Shown piece after piece: positions 8,891 through 16,427 of a stretch of 47,864 nt of DNA. The translations under genes were made by a program, and so were the position numbers. Each line of letters starts with the position of its first letter. Positions within the stretch are counted from its first letter, which is position 1. The stretch lies in NCBI RefSeq assembly GCF_020251205.1, contig NZ_JAIWYX010000023.1, forward strand, positions 1 to 47,864, written 5' to 3'. The DNA comes from Arthrobacter sp. M4 (GTDB lineage: Bacteria > Actinomycetota > Actinomycetes > Actinomycetales > Micrococcaceae). The notes below the pieces were generated by a model. That model did not search any database, was not told where the DNA came from, and worked only from the letters and a program-made list of their open reading frames with translations.

Positions 8891-8950
8891 ATGGCATTCG
8901 CCCAATCGATCGACATGCCAACACTGACCGCCCCGAAGGAGCGCGCATGA
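8891..8950 (+). CDS. Small ORF (19 aa), ATGA-coupled
   Basis: ATG 8891 is preceded by AAAAGGAG (8877-8884), a near-perfect ribosome site. The 19-codon frame (MAFAQSIDMPTLTAPKERA) ends at TGA 8948-8950 and overlaps the next gene's ATG 8947 as ATGA. This may be a translational-coupling leader, a microprotein, or the relic of a start region. No family is recognised. Confidence 0.4.
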   Translation: MAFAQSIDMPTLTAPKERA

Positions 8951-10005
8951 CTGTCATGGTCACCGGCATCGGATTCGTGGGTGCGTACATCGTGCGCGAC
9001 CTGCTCGCTTCTGGATCGGACGTCGTTCTCTACGGACTGTTTGGGGGCATCCCCGATGGGGAGTCCGACTACGTCGACATCCAGAACGCCCGCCAAATCA
9101 CGCGCGGGCAGGACTGGTCGCGTGTCACCGTCGTCCCGGGCGACATCCGGGACACTGCGCTGCTCGAAGCTACGCTGCGAACCCACAAAGTCACAAAAGT
9201 CATCCACCTTGCCTCCATCATGGCGGCGGCGGCGGAACGGGATCCCAGTCTCGCTGTCAGCGTGAACGTGGGCGGCAGCGTGGCGCTTTTCGAGGCCGCC
9301 GTTCGCGTGGGCGTGGAACGCATCGTTTGGGCAAGTTCGATCAACATTTATGGGCCAAAGTCGGCAGGTGAGGACGGAGTGATCTCAGATGCGAGTCCTG
9401 TGGACCCGACATCCGTGTACGGGACGACGAAGGTGTGCGTGGAGGGACTTGCTGCCCGCTATCACCTGAACCATGGTCTCAACGTCGTCGGGCTGCGCCT
9501 GGGAAAGGTGTACGGATTCGGCGAACACGTCAAGGCTGGACGGGGCGGGGGGAACACATGGTTCGCGAACCTCATCGAACTGCCTGCACGCGGTTTGGGC
9601 CCCACGGTCGTTCCCTTCGGAGAGGCCAGCCTCGGCTTCCAGTACATCGAGGACATCGCATCTGCCGTAGTGGCAGCCCTGGGCTCGACGCTTGGCGCAG
9701 GCCAAAGCTTCCTGACCGGAGGAGATTACCGTCCGGTTCGCGAGGCCTTCGAGTACGTACGTAGCATCCTTCCGGAAGCGCAGATGACCTTGGAGAATGG
9801 AGGAGAGGCGGCCGGATTGAAAGCGGGAGCAGAGACAAACTGGGCCCGGCGATACGATGGCACTCGACTCGCTGAGATTCTAGGCTTCCACCCGCGATTC
9901 TCCATGGAACAAGGCATCCACGCGACAGTTAACGCCTATCGCGACCTCGCTGGTCTGCCGGCCGTGCCCCCGCCCCTACATGCGAAGCAGGAGAGAATTT
10001 CATGA
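8947..10005 (+). CDS. NAD-dependent epimerase/dehydratase-family oxidoreductase
   Basis: This 352-residue extended short-chain dehydrogenase begins with VTGIGFVGAYIV (glycine motif at 6-12) and has Asp66 in VPGDIRD, the IHLASIMA strand, VWASSINIYG, and the catalytic pair Tyr158/Lys162 in SVYGTTK. AAGGAG at 8936-8941 lies 5 nt before ATG 8947. Family members epimerise or dehydrate nucleotide sugars or act as 3-beta-hydroxysteroid and dihydroflavonol dehydrogenases. In this non-sugar setting a secondary-alcohol dehydrogenase role is plausible, by inference. It overlaps the next gene by 4 nt. Confidence 0.86.
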   Translation: MTVMVTGIGFVGAYIVRDLLASGSDVVLYGLFGGIPDGESDYVDIQNARQITRGQDWSRVTVVPGDIRDTALLEATLRTHKVTKVIHLASIMAAAAERDPSLAVSVNVGGSVALFEAAVRVGVERIVWASSINIYGPKSAGEDGVISDASPVDPTSVYGTTKVCVEGLAARYHLNHGLNVVGLRLGKVYGFGEHVKAGRGGGNTWFANLIELPARGLGPTVVPFGEASLGFQYIEDIASAVVAALGSTLGAGQSFLTGGDYRPVREAFEYVRSILPEAQMTLENGGEAAGLKAGAETNWARRYDGTRLAEILGFHPRFSMEQGIHATVNAYRDLAGLPAVPPPLHAKQERIS

Positions 10006-11483
10006 CTTCCCCTAAGTCCCACGGCATCACGCCCGGCAACGATGGCGCTTCGTCGCCTTCTGTAGCACGGGAACTGTCATCCTTTGCCGCTGGGACCTCG
10101 TTCCTGGACCTGCCCAGGGACGTGGTGCTTGAATCAAAGCGCATCCTCTTGGACGCCGTAGGGTGCGCGGTGGCCGCGGCAGCTTCGACGTCGAACACGA
10201 AGGCGAGGGCCGCCGTCGAGTTTGGAGAGGGTTTCGGTGGCAGCGACGGCTCCGCAACGATTTTTGGTGCAACCCAGCGATCGTCACTTTACGGTGCGGC
10301 GTTTGCCAATGGTGAGCTCATCAACGCACTCGACTACGACGCCGTCCTGCCGCCCGGCCACGTCTCGCCGTACGTGTTGCCAGGTGCTCTCGCTGTCGCC
10401 GAGATCGACGGGGCGAGCGGTCAGGATCTCATTTCCGCGATCGCTGTAGCCCACGAAATGTCATTCCGGTTTGGTAAGGCAATGGACTACATCAGGGACA
10501 CCAAGGCGGGGGTCGTGTCCTGGGCGCCGGTTTTGGGATACACAAGCACGGTTTTTGGGGCGACAGCAGCGGTCAGTCGCCTGAGGGGCGCAGGCAGTGA
10601 TGTGATGTGCCACGCGTTGACCATCGCTGCGAGCACCACCCCGGTAAATTCTCTTCGCTCTTGGGTGGAGCACACCCCGGCGTCTACGATCAAGTACACG
10701 ATGGCAGGGTCAATTGTTCATACGGCCCTCAACGCCTCGGCAATGGCGGCGCTCGGCCACAACGGGGATCCCGGAGTACTGGATGACCCTGAGTTTGGCT
10801 ACCCGCGTTTCATCGGGACGAAACGGTGGGAGCCGGAGGCGCTCGTAGACGGTCTTGGCGACAAATGGCACTTTCAGCGGGCGAATGCCTTCAAGCACTA
10901 CCCACACTGCCGTGCCCTCCATGGACTTCTCGACCTCCTCACGGACTCCCTTGAGGAGAACAGCATTGCATCGGAGGAGATCACGGCTATCCGGGCATGG
11001 GGTGAGGGCCACACAGATAGGCCCGTGTGGTTGGCCACTGAGGTTGGGGACCCGGTAGAAGGCCAGCTCAGCATCGCTCATGGCCTCGCGGTCGGGGCTC
11101 AGCGTCTCGCCCCAAGCAGAGCATGGCAGGATGCGTCGACAATTTCCAATCCGGAAGTGCTGCGCCTGATGAAGCTTGTGACATACGAAACCCACCCGGA
11201 ATGGGCCAGTGCGATCGCTACCGATCCGTCGGCACGTCCTTCCAGGCTCGAAGTCGAAGCCCGCGGCGAGGTTTTCGTATCTGAGTTGCGGTATCCGCGA
11301 GGGACTCCGGGGTCTTCGCATGACCTATCCATGACAGACGACGAACTCCTGTCCAAGTTTCTCGTGAACACCGCGGACTCCCTTGGCGACCGTGTGGCCA
11401 ACGAGGTTGCCGACGCGATCATGCGACTCGACGAGCTGCCCAACGTTTCCTCTGTACTCCGCTCTCTCGGCAGGGTGCACTAG
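10002..11483 (+). CDS. MmgE/PrpD family protein
   Basis: The 493-residue product matches the MmgE/PrpD fold: an all-alpha N-terminal domain (SFLDLPRDVVLESKRILLDAV, GAAFANGELINALDYD, VSPYVLPGALAVAE) and a C-terminal lid domain. The FANGELINALDYDA segment is characteristic. The family includes 2-methylcitrate dehydratase, cis-aconitate decarboxylase and iminodisuccinate epimerase, so acts on di- or tricarboxylates. Its ATG overlaps the previous stop (ATGA), with GGAGAG upstream. With the TcuA-like dehydrogenase it suggests a dehydrogenation-hydration (or decarboxylation) step on a branched polycarboxylic acid. It is the last gene of the first unit; 175 nt with operator 2 follow. Confidence 0.88.
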   Translation: MTSPKSHGITPGNDGASSPSVARELSSFAAGTSFLDLPRDVVLESKRILLDAVGCAVAAAASTSNTKARAAVEFGEGFGGSDGSATIFGATQRSSLYGAAFANGELINALDYDAVLPPGHVSPYVLPGALAVAEIDGASGQDLISAIAVAHEMSFRFGKAMDYIRDTKAGVVSWAPVLGYTSTVFGATAAVSRLRGAGSDVMCHALTIAASTTPVNSLRSWVEHTPASTIKYTMAGSIVHTALNASAMAALGHNGDPGVLDDPEFGYPRFIGTKRWEPEALVDGLGDKWHFQRANAFKHYPHCRALHGLLDLLTDSLEENSIASEEITAIRAWGEGHTDRPVWLATEVGDPVEGQLSIAHGLAVGAQRLAPSRAWQDASTISNPEVLRLMKLVTYETHPEWASAIATDPSARPSRLEVEARGEVFVSELRYPRGTPGSSHDLSMTDDELLSKFLVNTADSLGDRVANEVADAIMRLDELPNVSSVLRSLGRVH

Positions 11484-11556
11484 GGCCGGCTTGCGGGCTG
11501 TCTGTCGCAGATAGTTGTCCGGCTATGCGAGTTCGACCAGACGCATCCTCAGTTCA

Positions 11557-11590
11557 TACTGCATTCCGTACAGATATTCGGTATTCTGAA
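11557..11590. promoter_or_regulatory. Tandem palindromic operator 2 (probable IclR-type sites)
   Basis: The pair is TACTGCATTCCGTA (11557-11570) and TTCGGTATTCTGAA (11577-11590), again starting 20 bp apart and ending GTA then GAA. Only the second base of the first copy departs from TTCnnnATnnnG(T/A)A. TATTCT at 11582-11587 could be a -10 box inside the second site. The next gene starts at 11659. Confidence 0.7.
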
Positions 11591-11658
11591 AATCACCAAC
11601 TTGCGACCGGTAACATCGACCTTCGCAATCAAAGTCTCCAACGTAAGGAGAGACAGAG

Positions 11659-13128
11659 ATGAGCTCAGCTCTCGCATCCAATCACGACACGGTATTTATC
11701 GGTGGGGAGTGGGTAGGCCCCGCGAGCGGCGATCGCATAGACGTGATCTCACCACTCACCGAACAGCCGATCGCTGCTGTGCCCTCCGGTTCGCGTGAGG
11801 ACATCGACCGGGCGGTCACAGCAGCAACGCGGGCGCTCCATGCTGGCCCTTGGCCTGACATGGCCCTTGAGGAGCGGATCGCTATCCTCCAACGGTGGCG
11901 TGAGCTGATCTTGGAGCACAAGGAGGAGTTGGCGCAACTCATCACCGACGAAATGGGCGCTCCAATTACCCAGTCGCGCGAGATTCAGGTGGCCAATCCG
12001 GTCAACATCATCGACGCCTATGTGGCGATCGCACGGGAATATCCCTTCCGCTCGGTGCGCCGATCAACGAACGGCCAGGCGCTCGTGATGCGCGAGCCCG
12101 TTGGTGTGGTCGCCGCCGTCGTCCCGTGGAATATGCCCGCATCGCTCCTTGCACAAAAGGTTGTGCCTGCGCTGCTGGCCGGCTGCACAGTCGTCCTCAA
12201 GCCCGCGCCTGAGTCTCCGCTCGATGCGTACCTTCTCGTCCGGCTACTTCAAGAGGCCGGGTTGCCGCCTGGCGTGATAAACCTCGTGGTCGCGGACCGG
12301 GAGGTCAGCGAATATCTGGTATCCCACCCTGGCGTGGCCAAAGTGACCTTCACCGGATCGAGCGCGGCCGGAAGGCGAATAGCTGAGATTTGCGGACATG
12401 ACTTCCGCAGGTTCACCCTCGAACTCGGCGGCAAATCTGCCGCAGTGGTGCTGGAGGATGCAGACCTGGATGTCGTGATGTCATCCCTCCGGCTGGGTTC
12501 TTTCCGCAACAACGGCCAGATATGTAGCCTCAAGACGAGACTTGTAGTGCCGGCCTCGATGCAAGCCGAGTTCCTTGGACGCCTTGACGCCATGATCGAG
12601 ACCATGCCCGTTGGAGATCCGCATGACGATCTGACTCAGATTGGTCCGCTCGTGAACGCGCGCCAGCGCGCCCGTGTTGAGGAGTACATCCTCAAGGGCT
12701 CCCAGGAAGGCGCTCGACTGGTTCGCGGCGGTGGCCGGCCAGCAGGCTTGGACCGGGGATGGTTCGTCGAGCCGACGGTATTCGCCGACGTCGACCCGGG
12801 CGCAACTATTGCGCAGGAGGAGATCTTCGGCCCCGTTGTGGCAGTGATCCCTTACCGGGATGAAGAGGAGGCAATAGCGATTGCCAACTATTCTGACTAC
12901 GGCCTGAATGGAGCGGTGTTTACGACCGACGTCGAACGCGGGGTTCAAATAGCCCGCCGTATTCATACGGGCACTGTGGAGCTCAACGGCAATCCGTCGG
13001 GGTTCCTCGCGCCCATGGGTGGCGTCAAGTCCAGCGGCGTAGGGCGCGAGTTCGGTCCCGAGGGCATCGACCCGTTCGTTGAGCTCAAGGCGATCGGTAT
13101 TCCGGGCGAACTGGCCGACCGGCTCTAG
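11659..13128 (+). CDS. NAD(P)-dependent aldehyde dehydrogenase
   Basis: This 489-residue ALDH carries Asn158 in PWNMPA, FTGSSAAGRR at the cofactor site, Glu255 in TLELGGKS, nucleophile Cys289 in NNGQICSLKTR, and EEIFGPVVAV near the C terminus. AAGGAG at 11645-11650 precedes ATG 11659 by 8 nt. It heads the second unit (lactonase, SDR and iron alcohol dehydrogenase follow) and could oxidise the semialdehyde made by that alcohol dehydrogenase. It is clearly diverged from the ALDH at 5825, so the two are not recent duplicates. Confidence 0.94.
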   Translation: MSSALASNHDTVFIGGEWVGPASGDRIDVISPLTEQPIAAVPSGSREDIDRAVTAATRALHAGPWPDMALEERIAILQRWRELILEHKEELAQLITDEMGAPITQSREIQVANPVNIIDAYVAIAREYPFRSVRRSTNGQALVMREPVGVVAAVVPWNMPASLLAQKVVPALLAGCTVVLKPAPESPLDAYLLVRLLQEAGLPPGVINLVVADREVSEYLVSHPGVAKVTFTGSSAAGRRIAEICGHDFRRFTLELGGKSAAVVLEDADLDVVMSSLRLGSFRNNGQICSLKTRLVVPASMQAEFLGRLDAMIETMPVGDPHDDLTQIGPLVNARQRARVEEYILKGSQEGARLVRGGGRPAGLDRGWFVEPTVFADVDPGATIAQEEIFGPVVAVIPYRDEEEAIAIANYSDYGLNGAVFTTDVERGVQIARRIHTGTVELNGNPSGFLAPMGGVKSSGVGREFGPEGIDPFVELKAIGIPGELADRL

Positions 13129-13278
13129 CTCCCGTGGCTCGGCGATGGGCACCGGGATTCCAGCGTCCGTGGCCCTGTGCGGGACCTACGGCGGACTCAA
13201 GACATCAAAAAGATCGCTCGCCAGTTTCCAAAGAAGCACTGGCGGCGTCGCTATAGACATTGGCAGAAAGGTGCAAGC

Positions 13279-14253
13279 ATGTACGAGGCCAAAACTCTCG
13301 TTGATCGCGGCCCGAACGGGCACATAACATTTCCAGAAGGTGGCCGGTGGCACGGAGGCCGATTCTGGTTCTCGGATCTGTACACCGAAGCGGTGTATTC
13401 GTGTGAGGAAGATGGTTCGGATGTGCAGGTCGAGGCATCCGTGGCAGGCACGCCGGTCGGACTCGGATGGCTGCCTGACGGACGCCTCCTGATCCTGGCA
13501 ATCGACGACCGGCAACTACTCCGTCGCGACCACGACGGCTCGCTGGTAGTCCACGCGGACTTCCGGCCGCACCTCGTGTCTCCAGGGGATGGTCCAAACG
13601 ATATGTTTGTGGCCGAGGATGGCTCGGCCTACGTCGGAATGATCGGGTTTAATCCTCGAGCGGGTGAACCGTTCAATCCCGGGCCAGTACTGCGCGTGAC
13701 GGCGGACGGCTCCGTCTCGGTCGTCAGCGAGCCCCTGTACTTCCCCAACGGAATGGCACTTATTGACGGGAGGACGTTGGTGGTTGCCGAGTCGTGGGGA
13801 AATCGCCTGTCGGCGTTCGACGTCGATGCCGGCGGCTCGCTCTCGACCCGCCGGGACTGGGCAACGTTAGGCGATATCCCGGACATGAGCGATCAAACGA
13901 AGGTCTTCGACCAGCTCGTGGTGGCCTGCGACGGGATCTCCGGACCCGACGCCGAAGGCGCCGTGTGGGTTGCGGACTATCTTCGTCCTCGCGCAGTCCG
14001 GGTGCTGCCCGGAGTGGGGATTGTGGATGAAGTCAAAACCAGTGGTGGCCTGAACTCCTACGACGCCACGCTAGGCGGCGCGGATGGCAGGACTCTCTTC
14101 CTTGCGACGACGGCAGCAGATACAGACCCAGCGCTACGTCGGAGCGAGCCGGCCGGGCAGATCCAAGTCGCTCGGGTGGATGTCCCCGCTGCAGTCTTCG
14201 CCCATGGAAAGGACCGGGAAGAGTCACCGGCACACGAGGGGAGCATCGCATGA
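13279..14253 (+). CDS. SMP-30/gluconolactonase-family lactonase
   Basis: The 324-residue protein shows the six-bladed SMP-30/LRE propeller repeats: ITFPEGGRWHGGRFWFSDL with metal-ligand Glu20, DGPNDMFVAEDG, LYFPNGMALIDG with the Asn ligand, and SGPDAEGAVWVADY with the Asp region. Such enzymes hydrolyse lactones with a divalent cation. Start ATG 13279 has AGAAAGG at 13265-13271; an in-frame GTG at 13177 would add an Arg/Lys-rich 34-residue tail, which I judge untranslated. Next to a Baeyer-Villiger monooxygenase unit under the same operator type, ring-lactone opening is the obvious proposal. The four-base overlap ATGA couples it to the next gene. Confidence 0.88.
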   Translation: MYEAKTLVDRGPNGHITFPEGGRWHGGRFWFSDLYTEAVYSCEEDGSDVQVEASVAGTPVGLGWLPDGRLLILAIDDRQLLRRDHDGSLVVHADFRPHLVSPGDGPNDMFVAEDGSAYVGMIGFNPRAGEPFNPGPVLRVTADGSVSVVSEPLYFPNGMALIDGRTLVVAESWGNRLSAFDVDAGGSLSTRRDWATLGDIPDMSDQTKVFDQLVVACDGISGPDAEGAVWVADYLRPRAVRVLPGVGIVDEVKTSGGLNSYDATLGGADGRTLFLATTAADTDPALRRSEPAGQIQVARVDVPAAVFAHGKDREESPAHEGSIA

Positions 14254-15017
14254 ACCCGAATTATGACTTCAAGGGACAGGTAGCACTGGTCACTGGAGCG
14301 GCATCCGGAATGGGATTGGCGACTGCACGGGCGTTCGCCGAAGCCGGTGCCGCTGTTGTACTCGCAGACCTCAACGAGGCCGCAGTGAAGGAGGCCTCGG
14401 AAGCTCTGAATGCAAGCGGGCACGAAACCGTCGCCGTCGCCTGTAATGTCGCGGACGAAGCCGCTACTGCGGCAATGGTGCAGCGTGCCGTTAGCCAGTA
14501 CGGACGCCTGGACATGGCGTTCAACAACGCGGGCATCCAGATTCCCGTTAGCGACGCAGCGGACGAAGAATTCGAATACTTCGAGAAGGTGCACGCCGTC
14601 AACCTTCAAGGGGTCTGGGCCTGCATGAAGCACGAACTCCGGCAGATGCGCGTCCAGGGAAGCGGAGCAATTGTGAACTGCTCGTCCCTTGGGGGTCTGG
14701 TAGGGGCGGCAGGGCGGGCCTCCTACCATTCCTCCAAATACGGGGTGATTGGACTGACGCAATCCACTGCCTTGCAGTACGCACCGCGTGGTGTTCGCAT
14801 TAATGCGGTTTGTCCCGGGACCATTGTCACGCCGATGGTCACCTCGATGTTTGAGAACGGTCAGTTGGACCGGGAGCGGGCACAGGAGATGACGCCAATC
14901 GGCCGCCTGGGTAGCCCGGAGGAAATTGCATCCGCCGTGCTGTGGCTGTGCAGCCCTGGTGCGAGCTTCGTGGTGGGCGTCGCGTTGCCTGTTGACGGTG
15001 GCTATGTTGCGCAGTAG
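14250..15017 (+). CDS. Classical short-chain dehydrogenase/reductase
   Basis: The 255-residue protein is a classical SDR: cofactor motif TGAASGMG (15-22), NNAG (92-95), catalytic Tyr159/Lys163 in YHSSK, and the PG-IVTPM segment after the active site. Asp40 at the end of the second strand (VVLADL) favours NAD(H). It interconverts a secondary alcohol and a ketone, and would supply the ketone for the monooxygenase encoded at 16428. It is ATGA-coupled to the lactonase and its 3' end overlaps the next gene by 14 nt. Confidence 0.93.
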   Translation: MNPNYDFKGQVALVTGAASGMGLATARAFAEAGAAVVLADLNEAAVKEASEALNASGHETVAVACNVADEAATAAMVQRAVSQYGRLDMAFNNAGIQIPVSDAADEEFEYFEKVHAVNLQGVWACMKHELRQMRVQGSGAIVNCSSLGGLVGAAGRASYHSSKYGVIGLTQSTALQYAPRGVRINAVCPGTIVTPMVTSMFENGQLDRERAQEMTPIGRLGSPEEIASAVLWLCSPGASFVVGVALPVDGGYVAQ

Positions 15018-16215
15018 CGGTCAGGAGATCCTGCCCAAGGAGGCCGCCATTCCGGCCGCCATTGATCTGCGACACGCGACGCCGGCGGTGACAGTGTATG
15101 CCGGTGCCCGCGCGCTGAGGGCGCTATCCCGCGAGCTTGAGCGTGCGGGCGCGCGCTCTGTGGTGGTGGTAACCAGCCCGTCGCTGGAGGGAACGCGACC
15201 CCATCAGCTGGTCCTGGAAGCTGTCGGGGAGCGGCTGGCCAACTCTTTCGGCGGCGTTAAGCAGTTCAGCCCAACCGACGTGGTGGTTGCACTGGCGGAA
15301 ATCATCACCGCGGTGGAGGCTGACGCCTTGGTTGTCGTGGGCGGTGGGTCGGCCATGGTGACAGCCCGTTCGGCGGCTGTTCTGGCAGGCGAGGGACGGC
15401 CGATCGATGAGCTCCTGACACGCCGCGACGACAGCGGCAAAGTGGTCAATCCGCGGATGCCGCGTCCTAAGGTCCCCATCTGGATCGTGCCCAGCACGCC
15501 CACGCCTGCCATGGCGAAGGCAGGTTCCGCGCTCAGGCAGTCGGGCACCGGTAAGCGGGTCGCGATCTTTGATCCCAAGGCGCGCGCAGCAGGTGTTGTG
15601 ATTGATCCGGCCGCTCTCTCATCATCCCCGACGTCATTGTTCGTGGCGACTGCCATGAACGGGCTGTCAATGGGCATCGAGGGCCTGCTCGCAACCTCCG
15701 ACGACCCGTTCGCCGAAGCGCTCCTTTTCCAGGGTGTCCGCGAAATCGTTACCAATCTCCGTGCAGTGGCGGTGGATAGTGAGAGTTGGCAGGCGAGGGC
15801 AAGAGTCGCTATGGGGTCCATCCTCACAGGCCAGGGGAGCGACTACTCCGGAGCGGGGCTCGCGCTAGCGCTCTCCCATGAGATTGCCCCGCACTCGGCG
15901 GTGGCCGGCGGGGTGGTGGAGTCAGTGCTGCTGCCGCACACAGTCCGTTTTACGGCTGGGGCGGTTCCGCATCGAATTCCGATCGTGGCGGCCGCGCTTG
16001 GGGCCACAGATCATACGCTCGACGGCGTAGCTGCTGCACTTCGGGACTTCGGGGGAACCCTGGGGTTGCCTACAACCTTGAGGGACACGGGCATTGGAGA
16101 ACACGATTTGAAGGCGGCTATTGAGCACGCAGTCAACGATTGGGCGATGAACTCGCGGATGCCCCGCCTTGCTACGCTCCAAGACCTTGAGGCGATCGCG
16201 AACGACGCATGGTGA
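15004..16215 (+). CDS. Iron-containing alcohol dehydrogenase (maleylacetate reductase-like)
   Basis: From ATG 15004 the product is 403 residues. It has the Rossmann-like N-terminal half of group III alcohol dehydrogenases (GARSVVVVTSPS, ADALVVVGGGSAMVTA) and a C-terminal helical metal domain with the His-rich stretch ALSHEIAPHSAVAGGVVES followed by VLLPH. IVPSTPTPAMAKAG corresponds to the PTTAGTGSE-type loop and is modified. Members oxidise primary alcohols or reduce maleylacetate. After lactone opening, an omega-hydroxyacid would be a logical substrate. A strong terminator follows at 16281. Confidence 0.85.
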   Translation: MLRSSGQEILPKEAAIPAAIDLRHATPAVTVYAGARALRALSRELERAGARSVVVVTSPSLEGTRPHQLVLEAVGERLANSFGGVKQFSPTDVVVALAEIITAVEADALVVVGGGSAMVTARSAAVLAGEGRPIDELLTRRDDSGKVVNPRMPRPKVPIWIVPSTPTPAMAKAGSALRQSGTGKRVAIFDPKARAAGVVIDPAALSSSPTSLFVATAMNGLSMGIEGLLATSDDPFAEALLFQGVREIVTNLRAVAVDSESWQARARVAMGSILTGQGSDYSGAGLALALSHEIAPHSAVAGGVVESVLLPHTVRFTAGAVPHRIPIVAAALGATDHTLDGVAAALRDFGGTLGLPTTLRDTGIGEHDLKAAIEHAVNDWAMNSRMPRLATLQDLEAIANDAW

Positions 16216-16280
16216 CGCGTCGGATGTGGTGATCCGCCACGTCTCACTGCCCGCCGCAATTCAGTATTCAGCGCCAATGA

Positions 16281-16313
16281 AATGTCCCCGGCACTCCTGC
16301 CGGGGACATTTTT
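16281..16313 (+). terminator. Rho-independent terminator
   Basis: A perfect 13-pair stem (AATGTCCCCGGCA with its complement), 4-nt loop ctcc and a run TTTTT ending at 16313. It closes the second unit, 65 nt after the alcohol dehydrogenase stop, and insulates the third unit. Confidence 0.93.
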
Positions 16314-16376
16314 CTTGGAACGGGCGGGGCCAACTGAAGCGCCCCTGTGACAACTGTCCGTTGACCTTCAATTCCA

Positions 16377-16410
16377 TTCAGGATATGGTACAGGTATTCA
16401 GCATTACAAA
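16377..16410. promoter_or_regulatory. Tandem palindromic operator 3 (probable IclR-type sites)
   Basis: The pair is TTCAGGATATGGTA (16377-16390) and TTCAGCATTACAAA (16397-16410), with the same 20-bp offset. The second copy ends AAA instead of GAA and is the weakest of the eight. The spacer caggta resembles that of operator 2 (cagata). The pair ends only 17 nt before the GTG at 16428, so the transcript leader must be very short or the site lies across the transcription start. Confidence 0.65.
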
Positions 16411-16427
16411 CGGAAGGTTGATAAAGG

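Noticed and set aside
13177..13278. 34-residue basic N-terminal extension of the lactonase
   Set aside because: It is in frame, but ATG 13279 has a good ribosome site and matches where SMP-30 proteins normally begin.
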